A stretch of 64,000 nt of DNA from Sunxiuqinia sp963677175 (GTDB lineage: Bacteria > Bacteroidota > Bacteroidia > Bacteroidales > Prolixibacteraceae), in assembly GCA_963677175.2 (NCBI GenBank), contig CAXXES010000006.1, positions 124,001 through 188,000 of the forward strand, in the 5' to 3' direction. The position numbers and the translations under genes are program-made. The notes beneath the pieces were generated by a model. It had not been told where the DNA came from, made no database searches, and saw only the letters and a list, made by a program, of their open reading frames with translations. The number at the start of each line of letters is the position of its first letter. Position 1 is the stretch's first letter. Shown in pieces: positions 17,094-25,410 of this stretch.

Positions 17094-17333
17094 ATGAAAG
17101 CAATAGAAATTAAATCAAAAACAGACAAATCCGGTCATTTAAGGATCGATTTTCCCCTGAACAAAAAAGACTGTAAAGTACGACTGCTCATACTTATTGA
17201 GGAGGAGTACCCGACCAATGACGAAGAGCAATTATGGATGGAATCGGTTACACAAAATCCTGCCTTCGATTTTTTGAGTGAGCCAGATGAAGATATTTAC
17301 AAACCCACAGACGGAGAACCATTCAGTGCCTGA
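17094..17333 (+). CDS. Antitoxin of a MazF/PemK-type pair
   Basis: This 79-residue protein has a strand-rich N-terminal half (KAIEIKSKTDKSGHLRIDFP) and an acidic C-terminal half (NPAFDFLSEPDEDIYKPTDG). The NPAFDFL-x-EPEEDIY tail is a recognisable toxin-binding tail of Bacteroidota antitoxins. It overlaps the MazF-like gene by 8 bp if the GTG start is used, or 56 bp with the upstream ATG. The assignment rests on the tail and the neighbour. Confidence 0.8.
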   Translation: MKAIEIKSKTDKSGHLRIDFPLNKKDCKVRLLILIEEEYPTNDEEQLWMESVTQNPAFDFLSEPDEDIYKPTDGEPFSA

Positions 17334-17676
17334 AATTAAGTCCTCAATCGTGCTTGTGCCGTTTCCCTTTGATGATTTTTCTTCGTCAAAAGTCAGACCG
17401 GCACTTTGTCTAACCCAAGGTGTTGGCCAATACAAGCATGTCATCATTGCGTTTATTTCAAGCCAAATACCGGTAAAACAGGAAAAGAGCGATTTGATGA
17501 TCATGAAACATTCAAACGAATGGAAGAGTACAGGTCTGGCAGTGGATTCAGTCATTCGTTTGCACAAACTGGTATCTATTCCCCAGTCGATTATAAAACG
17601 AAAATTAGGGTACATCAACCTGAAAACCCAAAAGGAAGTAGAACATCGTATCCGTCAGCTTTTCGATATCCGCTAA
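17278..17676 (+). CDS. MazF/PemK-type endoribonuclease toxin
   Basis: The product is a PemK/MazF-fold mRNA interferase. The core starts at SSIVLVPFPFDDFSSSKVRP, matching the family's x-G/S-x-I-x-x-V-x-F-P-F-x-D...K-x-R-P motif, and continues with ALCLTQGV and VIIAFISSQIP. Of 132 residues from the ATG, the first 16 are antitoxin-shadow sequence, so the GTG at 17326, overlapping the antitoxin stop, is a good alternative start. It is the only MazF-type toxin of the array. Confidence 0.87.
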   Translation: MSQMKIFTNPQTENHSVPEIKSSIVLVPFPFDDFSSSKVRPALCLTQGVGQYKHVIIAFISSQIPVKQEKSDLMIMKHSNEWKSTGLAVDSVIRLHKLVSIPQSIIKRKLGYINLKTQKEVEHRIRQLFDIR

Positions 17677-17885
17677 TCTGCAGGTCATGAGTAATGAGTA
17701 GCAAGCGAGAACCAGGCCCAATAATCACCCTGCCCCGAAACCTGGCTGCTAGCCATCCCGATGTCATGGACTCCCTGTGGTCGCAAGCTGATGGCCGCCA
17801 GAAGCCAGAAGCGAGCACACTAATGACCAACAATGACAACTAAATGACGACCAGTGACGCACGACAACCGATAACCGATAACCAA

Positions 17886-17980
17886 CAATTTATCCTGTGA
17901 AATTCACGGAGTTTACCCTATGAAATACCAAAGGGAAGATTTCATAGGGTGAATATTTCATAGGACCGAAAACTGATAAC
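17886..17980. repeat. Nested-palindrome repeat R8, copy 3
   Basis: Inner arms are ccctatgaaat and atttcataggg: relative to copy 4 both sides of one base pair have changed (G-C to A-T), keeping a perfect 11-bp stem. Confidence 0.9.
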
Positions 17981-18045
17981 TAACAATATAGAAACAGAAA
18001 CAAGGAAACCGAAGACCCAAGGATCTCCAAGATCAAACAAATTTG

Positions 18046-18053
18046 TAAGTTTG
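18046..18053 (+). promoter_or_regulatory. TAnnTTTG -7 box
   Basis: TAAGTTTG lies 16 bases before the ATG at 18070. Confidence 0.45.
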
Positions 18054-18069
18054 TAAAAAGATAAAAACG

Positions 18070-18294
18070 ATGGATTCAATAATTATTAAACCAAAAGACA
18101 AAAGAGAATTTAACTTTTTTGTGGAATTAGCCAACAGACTGGGTGTAGAAATAAAAACTACCGGCGATTATTTAGACGAAGAACTTCTAAATGATATGGA
18201 AAAAAACAAAGAAACACCATATATTGAAAAAGAAGAAGTATTAAAAACGATTCAAAATATTTTAACCGAAGATCAAGCCGGATACACCAAATGA
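18070..18294 (+). CDS. Antitoxin of a RelE-type pair
   Basis: The 74-residue acidic protein has the compact SIIIKPKDKREFNFFVELAN opening and a C-terminal helix rich in Glu/Lys. It overlaps the toxin gene by 4 bp (ATGA). No DNA-binding motif is certain. The antitoxin role is inferred from the coupled toxin. Confidence 0.78.
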   Translation: MDSIIIKPKDKREFNFFVELANRLGVEIKTTGDYLDEELLNDMEKNKETPYIEKEEVLKTIQNILTEDQAGYTK

Positions 18295-18557
18295 AAGTCA
18301 TTTTTTATGCAGGATTTAATAAAGATCTTGACAAAACAAAGGATAAAAAGCTGGCCTTGCTGGTTCTTCAAACCATCCAATTATTCCAGCGGGCTAAAAA
18401 GCTGGAAGAAATTCCAAATGTAAAAAAGCTAAAAGGACATCCGAATGCTTATCGATACCGAAAAGGCAACTATCGTATCGGGTTCTTCGTTGAGAATGAT
18501 ACACTAATTTTTGCTGCATTTGCTCCCAGAGGGAAAATATATCGGAAGTTCCCGTAA
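18291..18557 (+). CDS. RelE/YafQ-like toxin
   Basis: The 88-residue protein begins VIFYAGFNKDLDKTKDKKL and contains the central VKKLKGHPNAYRYRKGNYRI, a RelE-family core in which K/R residues line the RNA site. It ends IFAAFAPRGKIYRKFP. The K-L-x-G...YR-x-R-x-G-x-YR-I/V pattern is strong evidence for a ribosome-dependent or related mRNA endonuclease. It is the last of the ten modules. Confidence 0.88.
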   Translation: MKVIFYAGFNKDLDKTKDKKLALLVLQTIQLFQRAKKLEEIPNVKKLKGHPNAYRYRKGNYRIGFFVENDTLIFAAFAPRGKIYRKFP

Positions 18558-19256
18558 ATCAATCTAAAACTTGCTGTACAAAACCGCGTGGCCGGCAACT
18601 ACCAGTCGCAAGAAGCATCAACCATCCAGTAACCAACATCAACCATCAAGAAGCGAGTTTCAAATTCCATGTTCCAAATTCCAAGTTGTCCAACCAATGA
18701 CGAACGCACGACAATTTATCCTGTGAAATTCACCGAGTTTACCCTGTGAAATACCAAAGAGAAAATTTCACAGGGTGAATATTTCATATTACCGAAAACT
18801 GTCTTTTTTTTCTCCCCACAAAAAAGGATGAATGTGAAAATTATAGTAACTTTGGCAGCAGGTTTGGAAGGCAGGCAGAAAGCGGATTTTAAACGCCAAT
18901 ACTCAATCCATTAACCCGAAAATCAGCTATCTTTGAGTTTTTCTAAATTGAAACAAACCAAACTCATCGTTAATTTATGAAACATGGTCGAGGAAGAGAG
19001 CAAAAAGACGGATATAATTATAATAAAATAGGAGTTTGGAGGCAAAAAAAGGGAGCAAATGGCCCTAAGCCATGCGACTGATTGGAACGGATGAAGAAAC
19101 AAGCATCGGCAAATTATCCGCATTAATGAACAATTCTTTTGTCCGCTTTCTCATCTTCATATTTTGGATTGACTTTACACACATGGGCACGGATATATCA
19201 AAATTGTTGTGACAACCTAATCCTTAACGATCATTCTTTTCAACAAAAAACACAAA
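18558..19256. repeat. Long spacer before the AT-rich capsule cluster
   Basis: No gene is visible in 699 bases. The first part has repeat words and the fourth nested palindrome (18712-18801). From about 18800 the sequence loses the repeat character and becomes unique and AT-rich. Two -7-like boxes, TAACTTTG (18847) and TATCTTTG (about 18928), point toward the flippase gene and would give a leader of more than 300 nt. Confidence 0.65.
18712..18801. repeat. Nested-palindrome repeat R8, copy 4
   Basis: Inner arms ccctgtgaaat and atttcacaggg pair perfectly (G-C at the variable position); the loop is 'accaaagagaaa'. The outer right arm has decayed (atttcatatta). Confidence 0.87.
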
Positions 19257-20804
19257 ATGCTATCACCAACTAATAAACGCATTGGAAAAAACACAATGAT
19301 GTTATACACAAGGCAAATAGTAATTCTATTGGTTGGTCTGTATACAGTTCGCGTAGTTTTAAATACCCTGGGAATTGATGATTATGGAATTTACAGTGTA
19401 GTCGGCGGCATTGTTTCGTTTTTTGCATTTCTTAGTGCGACAATGGCTTCTGCAACACAACGTTTCTTTTCTTTTGCACTAGGTCAGAATGACCTTGAAA
19501 AGCTAAAAAAAACGTTCACTATAAATTGGGTTATCTATGGGTTCATCGCTATTATAGCTTCAATACTGCTTGAAACCGTTGGCCTTTGGTTCATAAATGA
19601 AAAATTGCAGGTCCCCGCAGATAGATTTGATTCTGTTCTCTTGGTTTTCCATTTTTCCTCGATAACATTTATCACTACGATACTCACAACACCGTTCATG
19701 TCAATTATAATTGCACATGAGGACATGCAAATCTATGCATATCTTTCAATTGTCGAGTCTGTGATGAAACTAGCTTTAGTATTCTTACTTGTCTATATAC
19801 CCGGAGACAAGCTCGAACTATATAGCGCTTTACTTCTTGGAGTCTCACTTGTTAACATGATTATTTATATTGGAATTTGTATAAATCGATACAAGGAATG
19901 TCAATTCAGGAAATTTTATTGGGAAAAGGAGTTAATGCTTGAAATAGTAGCTTTTACCAGCTGGACACTGTTTGGACAGCTTTCCTCTGTCATGAGAAAC
20001 CAAGCAATTACGATTCTCTTAAACCAGATGTTTACCCCCGCCGTAGTAGCTGCAAGGGCAGTTGCAACGAATATCACCAGTCGTATTAATGTTTTTTCCA
20101 ACAACTTTAATGTTGGACTTTACCCTCCTATAATAAAATCGTATGCCACTGGCAAAAAAGAAGAAATGTTTTCATTATTGTTTAACGGGTCTAAAATTAC
20201 TTTTTTCTTAATGTGGGTGTTTGCTTTGCCAATGCTCTTGGAGATGGAAACCATTCTAAAACTTTGGCTAAAAACTCCCCCCCCCGAAGCTGTTCTCTTT
20301 ACGAGGCTGTCTTTAGTTGAAATCCTGATTAATTCATTAAGCTTGCCCATGACAACAGCTGCAAGGGCGCCTGGAAAGATGAAAACCTATGAGTTGACGC
20401 TTGGCTCGATACAAATTTCAATCTTTTTAGTGGCTTGGATTATTCTAAAATTGGGAGCACCTGCGTATTCGGTCTTTATAGTTGCTATTGTGGTAACCTT
20501 AATCATGTTTAGCGTCCGATTGGTGATTGTTCGAAATTTGATTGGCCTACCAATAAAAAGTTTTTTAAACCAAGTTATCTTCCGAGTATTATTAATAGCT
20601 CTGTTTTCAGCTGTACCATCTTATATTTTTCATGCAATTATTTCAAAAGAGCTATTCTCCTCAATCATATCAATCTTTTCAAGTATTATATTTTCCTCTA
20701 TAAATATGTATTTTTGGGGATTAGACAAAAAATGGCGCAATAAACTAAGACATGCAGTTACATATCAAATTCTTAAAGCACTTAATATTGAATCAAAAAA
20801 TTGA
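19257..20804 (+). CDS. wzx: Wzx-type polysaccharide flippase
   Basis: This 515-residue polytopic membrane protein belongs to the MOP/MATE-like polysaccharide exporter superfamily and should flip the lipid-linked repeat unit across the inner membrane. About twelve to fourteen hydrophobic segments are visible, with the typical opening RIGKNTMMLYTRQIVILLVG and VVLNTLGIDDYGIYSVVGGI. It is the first gene of a notably AT-rich block continuing to about 32.1 kb. Its stop overlaps a possible TTG start of the next gene. Wzx proteins are substrate-matched to their loci, so the actual sugar cannot be read off. Confidence 0.9.
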   Translation: MLSPTNKRIGKNTMMLYTRQIVILLVGLYTVRVVLNTLGIDDYGIYSVVGGIVSFFAFLSATMASATQRFFSFALGQNDLEKLKKTFTINWVIYGFIAIIASILLETVGLWFINEKLQVPADRFDSVLLVFHFSSITFITTILTTPFMSIIIAHEDMQIYAYLSIVESVMKLALVFLLVYIPGDKLELYSALLLGVSLVNMIIYIGICINRYKECQFRKFYWEKELMLEIVAFTSWTLFGQLSSVMRNQAITILLNQMFTPAVVAARAVATNITSRINVFSNNFNVGLYPPIIKSYATGKKEEMFSLLFNGSKITFFLMWVFALPMLLEMETILKLWLKTPPPEAVLFTRLSLVEILINSLSLPMTTAARAPGKMKTYELTLGSIQISIFLVAWIILKLGAPAYSVFIVAIVVTLIMFSVRLVIVRNLIGLPIKSFLNQVIFRVLLIALFSAVPSYIFHAIISKELFSSIISIFSSIIFSSINMYFWGLDKKWRNKLRHAVTYQILKALNIESKN

Positions 20805-20812
20805 AAGTAGTA

Positions 20813-21649
20813 ATGAATCATAAAATTGGCAACAACATAAAAATCCCACCTTTATTTTTGGGGACATACAAACACAAAAAATACACAATATTAAAAGAAA
20901 TCGTGGAAATTGGGCTAAGGCATGGTATCGTTGGATTTGATTCTGCTCCTTCTTATAATACTGAGAAACTACTGGGAAAAATAATAAGAGAAAATCTTAA
21001 TGTTTCAGCAATAAATAGGTCTAACCTTTTTATCTCAACTAAAATAGATCCCTGGCAAATGCAAAGTTCTAATAAATCAATTGATTACTACGTAGATCAA
21101 GCCATCAAAAACTTGGGAATAGATTATTTAGACCAGCTATTGATACATTGGCCTATCCCTGACTCTTTTGAAAATACATGGGATTCATTCGTTAAGATAT
21201 ATGAAACAGGTAAGGTTAAAGTAATTGGAGTATGCAACGTAAGAAGACGACACTTGCTCGATCTTATGGATATAGGAATACCCCCCATGGTAGTTCAAAA
21301 CGAACGGCACCCACTACGTACAGATGAAGACACTTTGAAGTTTTGCCAAGACAACCAAATAACATACGAAGCATATTCTCCTGTAGGACAAATGAATATC
21401 CAACTTCAGAATTCCAAAACGCTCAATAACCTGGCATTAAAATATAATAAATCCCTAGGGCAAATAATCATGCGATGGCACATTGAAACAGGTTCCGTTC
21501 CTGTTTTTATGACTACAAAACCTAGTAGGATAAAAGAATATACTGAAATTTCTAATTTCTCATTAGCTGATGAAGATGTTAAATCAATTTCGTCATTAAA
21601 CAAAGACTACAAAATATTCCTCGAATCAATATCCTGCCCAGGATTCTGA
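20813..21649 (+). CDS. Aldo/keto reductase
   Basis: The product is a 278-residue NAD(P)H-dependent oxidoreductase of the aldo-keto reductase fold. The catalytic tetrad is visible: Asp and Tyr in GFDSAPSYNTE, Lys in STKIDPW and His in LLIHWPIPDS. IGVCNVRRRHLLDL resembles the family's IGVSNF motif. The ATG at 20813 was chosen; a TTG at 20801 overlapping the flippase stop would add four residues. Its place in the cluster suggests it reduces a keto or aldehyde group of a modified sugar or side group, perhaps the product of the TPP enzyme two genes on (inference). Confidence 0.9.
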   Translation: MNHKIGNNIKIPPLFLGTYKHKKYTILKEIVEIGLRHGIVGFDSAPSYNTEKLLGKIIRENLNVSAINRSNLFISTKIDPWQMQSSNKSIDYYVDQAIKNLGIDYLDQLLIHWPIPDSFENTWDSFVKIYETGKVKVIGVCNVRRRHLLDLMDIGIPPMVVQNERHPLRTDEDTLKFCQDNQITYEAYSPVGQMNIQLQNSKTLNNLALKYNKSLGQIIMRWHIETGSVPVFMTTKPSRIKEYTEISNFSLADEDVKSISSLNKDYKIFLESISCPGF

Positions 21650-21667
21650 AAACCAAAACAGAAAACA

Positions 21668-22471
21668 ATGATTAATTTAAGTAAAAAAGATCTCCTTCTC
21701 GCGTTAATTCTATTATCTGTTATTGTATTTACTTTATTAAAATATAATTCCATCTTTAGTACTGCAATTCTATTTTTTTCTATAATTCTATTTTTACTAA
21801 ACCATAAAACAAAGAAAATCGCTAAAGAAGGGTATCAGGAGGAACATATAGACAAAAGAAATTTTGAATATCTACTTTTGGGCTCTTCGTCCGTATGGGC
21901 ATCCATTCGTGAAAATAAGATTCAAAATGAGGAGTTAGTATCTTACGCATTTTTTTCAAGAAGTCTAAATGCCTCCTTTTTGATACTTAAGCACAAATTT
22001 AGTTACTTGCGACGAAATGGGAAAGTCTTAATCTCTATAGATTGCTCTGATCTCGAATCATGCATATCAGGGAAGTTACACTTCCCCGATATGATGTTAT
22101 TACATAGAATAACATTGAACAAACTCAAAATAAGTCACTTTTACCTTAAATATTCATCTTCATTTCCAATAATATTTGTTCCACTATACTCATTTAAATT
22201 GCTTCGATTAAAAAAATACTTAAACAATAGTTTACCAAACAAAAAAGAACTAAACAGAGACCAAGACATGAAACGGATTAGTGAGTTGCTTCTTGAGATG
22301 ATAGAATTTTGCCATCAAAGGGAATTGGAACCTAAAATATTTCTCATAAAATCCATCAAAACGGAATCATACGCATCCGCAATACAAAAAGAGATAACCT
22401 TGAACAACAAAGGCATTAATATCGTTTCAATTTCAAACGCTGATCAAATACTTAAAACAATACATGACTGA
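21668..22471 (+). CDS. Membrane-anchored protein, possibly SGNH-like
   Basis: I do not recognise this 267-residue protein with certainty. Two hydrophobic helices occupy about residues 8-24 and 29-46, followed by a soluble domain. A conserved-looking LLLGSSSVWASI at about 69-80 resembles the nucleophile block (G-x-S) of DltD/SGNH-type proteins that act on polysaccharides, and VLISIDCSDLE could be a second block, but no clear Asp-x-x-His terminus is visible. It lies between the aldo-keto reductase and the TPP enzyme with short gaps, so it probably belongs to the same biosynthetic step. Function unproven. Confidence 0.6.
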   Translation: MINLSKKDLLLALILLSVIVFTLLKYNSIFSTAILFFSIILFLLNHKTKKIAKEGYQEEHIDKRNFEYLLLGSSSVWASIRENKIQNEELVSYAFFSRSLNASFLILKHKFSYLRRNGKVLISIDCSDLESCISGKLHFPDMMLLHRITLNKLKISHFYLKYSSSFPIIFVPLYSFKLLRLKKYLNNSLPNKKELNRDQDMKRISELLLEMIEFCHQRELEPKIFLIKSIKTESYASAIQKEITLNNKGINIVSISNADQILKTIHD

Positions 22472-22516
22472 ACTAACCCTCAATGTGAAAATTAATTTAA
22501 CAATAAGACAAAAAAG

Positions 22517-24259
22517 ATGACAAAATATTACACTGACGAAAAAAATGCTCAAATTGTTTTAGCGGTTTTAAAAGCAAACGGAATAAAAAGAGTTGTTGCA
22601 TCACCAGGAGCAACGAATATCACAATGGTTACGTGTTTCCAAAATGATCCTTTTTTTAAAGTATACTCCGCAGTAGATGAGCGCTCTGCTGCCTACATGG
22701 CATGCGGACTAGCTGATGAAACAGGAGAACCAGTTGTTATTAGCTGTACTCAAGCTACTGCTTCTCGCAACTATTTACCTGGTCTTACTGAAGCATATTA
22801 TCGAAAACTACCAATTTTAGCATTGACTTCTTCAAGGTCAATATCTCAAGTTGGTCATTTAGATGCGCAAGTGATCGATCGGTCTGTACTCCCTAAGGAT
22901 GTGGCTAAGCTATCTCTTACTCTCCCAATTGTTAAAGACGATGAGGATATATGGGAATGTGAAATGAAAGTAAACCAGTCAATCTTAGAACTAAAAAGGC
23001 ACGGAGGAGGGCCAGTGCACATCAACATACAAACAATATATAGTTCCAATTTTGATATTAAGGAACTTCCTGAATACCGTATTATCAAACGAATCACTCC
23101 CTTAGACAAGTTCCCGGAACTCCCCATAGGGAACATCGCAATTTTTATTGGATCTCATCTAATGATGAGCAAAAGTACAATGAATAAAATAGATGCCTTT
23201 TGTAGAAATAGAAATGCACTCGTATTTTGTGATCATACAAGTAACTATAAAGGACAGTATCGAGTGCTGACAGCACTCGCTTCTTCTCAATTGATGACAA
23301 ACAAGAAATTTTTACGCCCCGATATCCTTATTCATTTAGGAGAAGTAAGTGGCGACTACTTCACGCAGGGCATAGGTGCTAAGGAAGTTTGGAGAGTTAG
23401 TCCCGACGGAGAGATCCGAGACAGGTTTAAAAAATTAACTCATGTATTCGAAATGCCCGAACAATCGTTTTTTGATCACTATATTTCAGATATTTCCAAC
23501 TCTGTTAATTCATATTTTCAAGAGATTAAAGACTATTGCTCTGGATTATCATCAAAGGTACCTGATTTACCTTTCTCTAACATTTGGGTTGCATCACAGC
23601 TTGCTCACAGAATTCCGGAGAATTCAGCTATTCACTTTAGTATTCTGAATAGTTTAAGGGCTTGGAATTTTTTTGAGCTTCCATCCTCGGTAAATGCATC
23701 TTCAAACGTTGGTGGATTTGGCATTGATGGAGCTGTTTCAACACTGCTCGGAGCATCTTTGGCTAATCAAGATAAGCTGTATTTCGGAGTCATTGGTGAT
23801 TTAGCCTTTTTTTATGACATGAATGCTCTTGGTAATAGACACCTTGGTCGAAACCTACGCATTCTGCTAATAAATAATGGGAAAGGCACCGAATTCAGAC
23901 AGTATAACCATCGTGCTGCTTTCCTAGGAGAAGACGCCGATGAGTTTGTAGCAGCGGATGGACACTTTGGCAATAAATCGCAAGTGTTGGTCATGCATTA
24001 TGCGCAATCTTTAGGCTTTGAATATATTTCAGCGGCTAATAAATCAGACTTTAATGAGGTATATGAGCGTTTTATAAACCCCGAAATAGCAGAAAAACCA
24101 ATATTATTTGAAGTATTTACAAATTCAGAAGAAGAAAGTGATGCTCTTGAAGCAATTATGCATATCGAAACTAATGTTAAGGGACAAGCCCAAAAGATAG
24201 TAAAACAAGTTCTTGGGAAAAATACGATTAACCTATTAAAAAAAGCTACAAAAAAATAA
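22517..24259 (+). CDS. Thiamine-pyrophosphate enzyme, MenD-like
   Basis: The 580-residue protein has the three-domain TPP-decarboxylase layout. The N-terminal PYR domain holds the cofactor-activating Glu55 in YSAVDERSAAYMACGLAD. The C-terminal PP domain has the GD...N motif, GDLAFFYDMNALGNRHL at about 427-443 followed by LLINNGKG. It resembles SEPHCHC synthase (MenD) most, yet sits in a capsule cluster with no menaquinone genes, so it more likely builds a branched or acylated sugar or a keto-acid side group from a 2-oxoacid. Precedent exists in TPP enzymes that add acetyl groups to keto-sugars. Substrate unknown. Confidence 0.85.
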   Translation: MTKYYTDEKNAQIVLAVLKANGIKRVVASPGATNITMVTCFQNDPFFKVYSAVDERSAAYMACGLADETGEPVVISCTQATASRNYLPGLTEAYYRKLPILALTSSRSISQVGHLDAQVIDRSVLPKDVAKLSLTLPIVKDDEDIWECEMKVNQSILELKRHGGGPVHINIQTIYSSNFDIKELPEYRIIKRITPLDKFPELPIGNIAIFIGSHLMMSKSTMNKIDAFCRNRNALVFCDHTSNYKGQYRVLTALASSQLMTNKKFLRPDILIHLGEVSGDYFTQGIGAKEVWRVSPDGEIRDRFKKLTHVFEMPEQSFFDHYISDISNSVNSYFQEIKDYCSGLSSKVPDLPFSNIWVASQLAHRIPENSAIHFSILNSLRAWNFFELPSSVNASSNVGGFGIDGAVSTLLGASLANQDKLYFGVIGDLAFFYDMNALGNRHLGRNLRILLINNGKGTEFRQYNHRAAFLGEDADEFVAADGHFGNKSQVLVMHYAQSLGFEYISAANKSDFNEVYERFINPEIAEKPILFEVFTNSEEESDALEAIMHIETNVKGQAQKIVKQVLGKNTINLLKKATKK

Positions 24260-24273
24260 CGACATAAATTCTT

Positions 24274-25410
24274 ATGAGAATCCAAATTGATGGCACCAAT
24301 ACTCAGAACAAGGGTGCCGAACTTATGGCTTATACGATAATCGAACAAATTGAAAAAAAATACCCAAATTCGAGTATATTATTAAACCTTTATGGAAAAG
24401 ACTTTAACTACGGTGAATGCAAACCCAAGTTAATACAGCCTTCTAGACTAAGACATTTTCGTTACCCTAGAGCTATATTATATCGCTTGAGATTGCCTTA
24501 TAAATATTTCACTGACTACTATCCCACAAAAAATGTAAATCTATTGCTCGATGCCAGTGGCTTTAAGTTTGGGGATCAATGGAAATATTCCGACAAATAT
24601 CTTAATAACCTTGAAGATTATTATAAAAACTTAAAGAAAAGCGGATCTAAAATTATCTTGCTTCCTCAAGCTTTTGGACCTTTTACCTCTGATTCTAGTA
24701 AAAGAAGTCTGGATATCTTAAATAAATATGTGGATATATTTTTTGCGAGAGAGGCATTGTCCCACAAATACCTAATTGAATCGGGGATAAGCACCACTAG
24801 AATATATGAATATCCAGACTTTACAATAACCGCAAAAGGCTATATTCCAAAGAAATACGCACGCTTAAAAGGTCATGTATGCCTTATCCCAAATAGCAAG
24901 ATGCTTTCTCATTCTAAAATAAATTTTGATAATTATTTTCAACTTTTTTATCAGGTAGTAAAGAAGAGTTCCAAGTACGGAACAAAAGCTTTTCTACTTA
25001 ATCACGAGGGTGAAGATGACTATAGACTATGCCAAATGATTAACGAAAAGCTTGAAAGTAAAATTCCTATCGTCAGCCAATTAAATGCCCTGGAAGTAAA
25101 AGGAGTTATTGGGAATTCTCACATGGTCATTTCCTCCAGATTTCATGGCGTATCGAGTGCATTGAATCAAGCAGTTCCGTGCCTGGCAACCAGTTGGAGC
25201 CACAAATATAAATATCTATTTCAGGAATTTGGATTAACTGACAATATTCTCGACGTTTCAAAGAACATAAACTTTGACGATGAAAGGATTAATCAAGTTC
25301 TAAATCCAGAGTCTAATACAAAATTAAGAGAATATTTATTTTCTCAAAAAGAGTCACTTTGCGAGAAAATTAAAAATATGTGGGAAATAATTTGGAAAAA
25401 TGCCAACTAA
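24274..25410 (+). CDS. Polysaccharide pyruvyl transferase family protein
   Basis: This 378-residue protein starts RIQIDGTNTQNKGAELMA, the N-terminal signature of the polysaccharide pyruvyl transferase family (NxGDxL-like region adapted to NKGAELM). IILLPQAFGPF, VMGNSHMVISSRFHGVSSAL-like segments (here VIGNSHMVISSRFHGVSSAL) and a CLATSWSHKY motif complete it. Members transfer pyruvate ketals from PEP, or act as glycosyltransferases in some loci. It follows the TPP gene by 14 bp and overlaps the next gene by 11 bp. Confidence 0.87.
   Translation: MRIQIDGTNTQNKGAELMAYTIIEQIEKKYPNSSILLNLYGKDFNYGECKPKLIQPSRLRHFRYPRAILYRLRLPYKYFTDYYPTKNVNLLLDASGFKFGDQWKYSDKYLNNLEDYYKNLKKSGSKIILLPQAFGPFTSDSSKRSLDILNKYVDIFFAREALSHKYLIESGISTTRIYEYPDFTITAKGYIPKKYARLKGHVCLIPNSKMLSHSKINFDNYFQLFYQVVKKSSKYGTKAFLLNHEGEDDYRLCQMINEKLESKIPIVSQLNALEVKGVIGNSHMVISSRFHGVSSALNQAVPCLATSWSHKYKYLFQEFGLTDNILDVSKNINFDDERINQVLNPESNTKLREYLFSQKESLCEKIKNMWEIIWKNAN

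Larger units (their letters stand above)
17677..18069. repeat. Intergenic repeat block with nested-palindrome copy 3
   Basis: No gene is visible. It has 'ggactccctgtggtcgcaag', 'caatgacaactaaatgacga', 'ccgataaccgataacc' words, the third nested palindrome (17886-17980) and a promoter box at 18046. Confidence 0.74.

Noticed and set aside
7597..18557. Chromosomal integron interpretation of the TA array.
   Set aside because: No tyrosine integrase gene is present, and the spacers lack consistent attC ends (RYYYAAC...GTTRRRY with paired boxes); 'gataac' words only superficially resemble them.
16474..18801. CRISPR-like spaced repeats.
   Set aside because: Copies are 0.4-0.9 kb apart with genes between them, are palindromic, and no cas genes occur.
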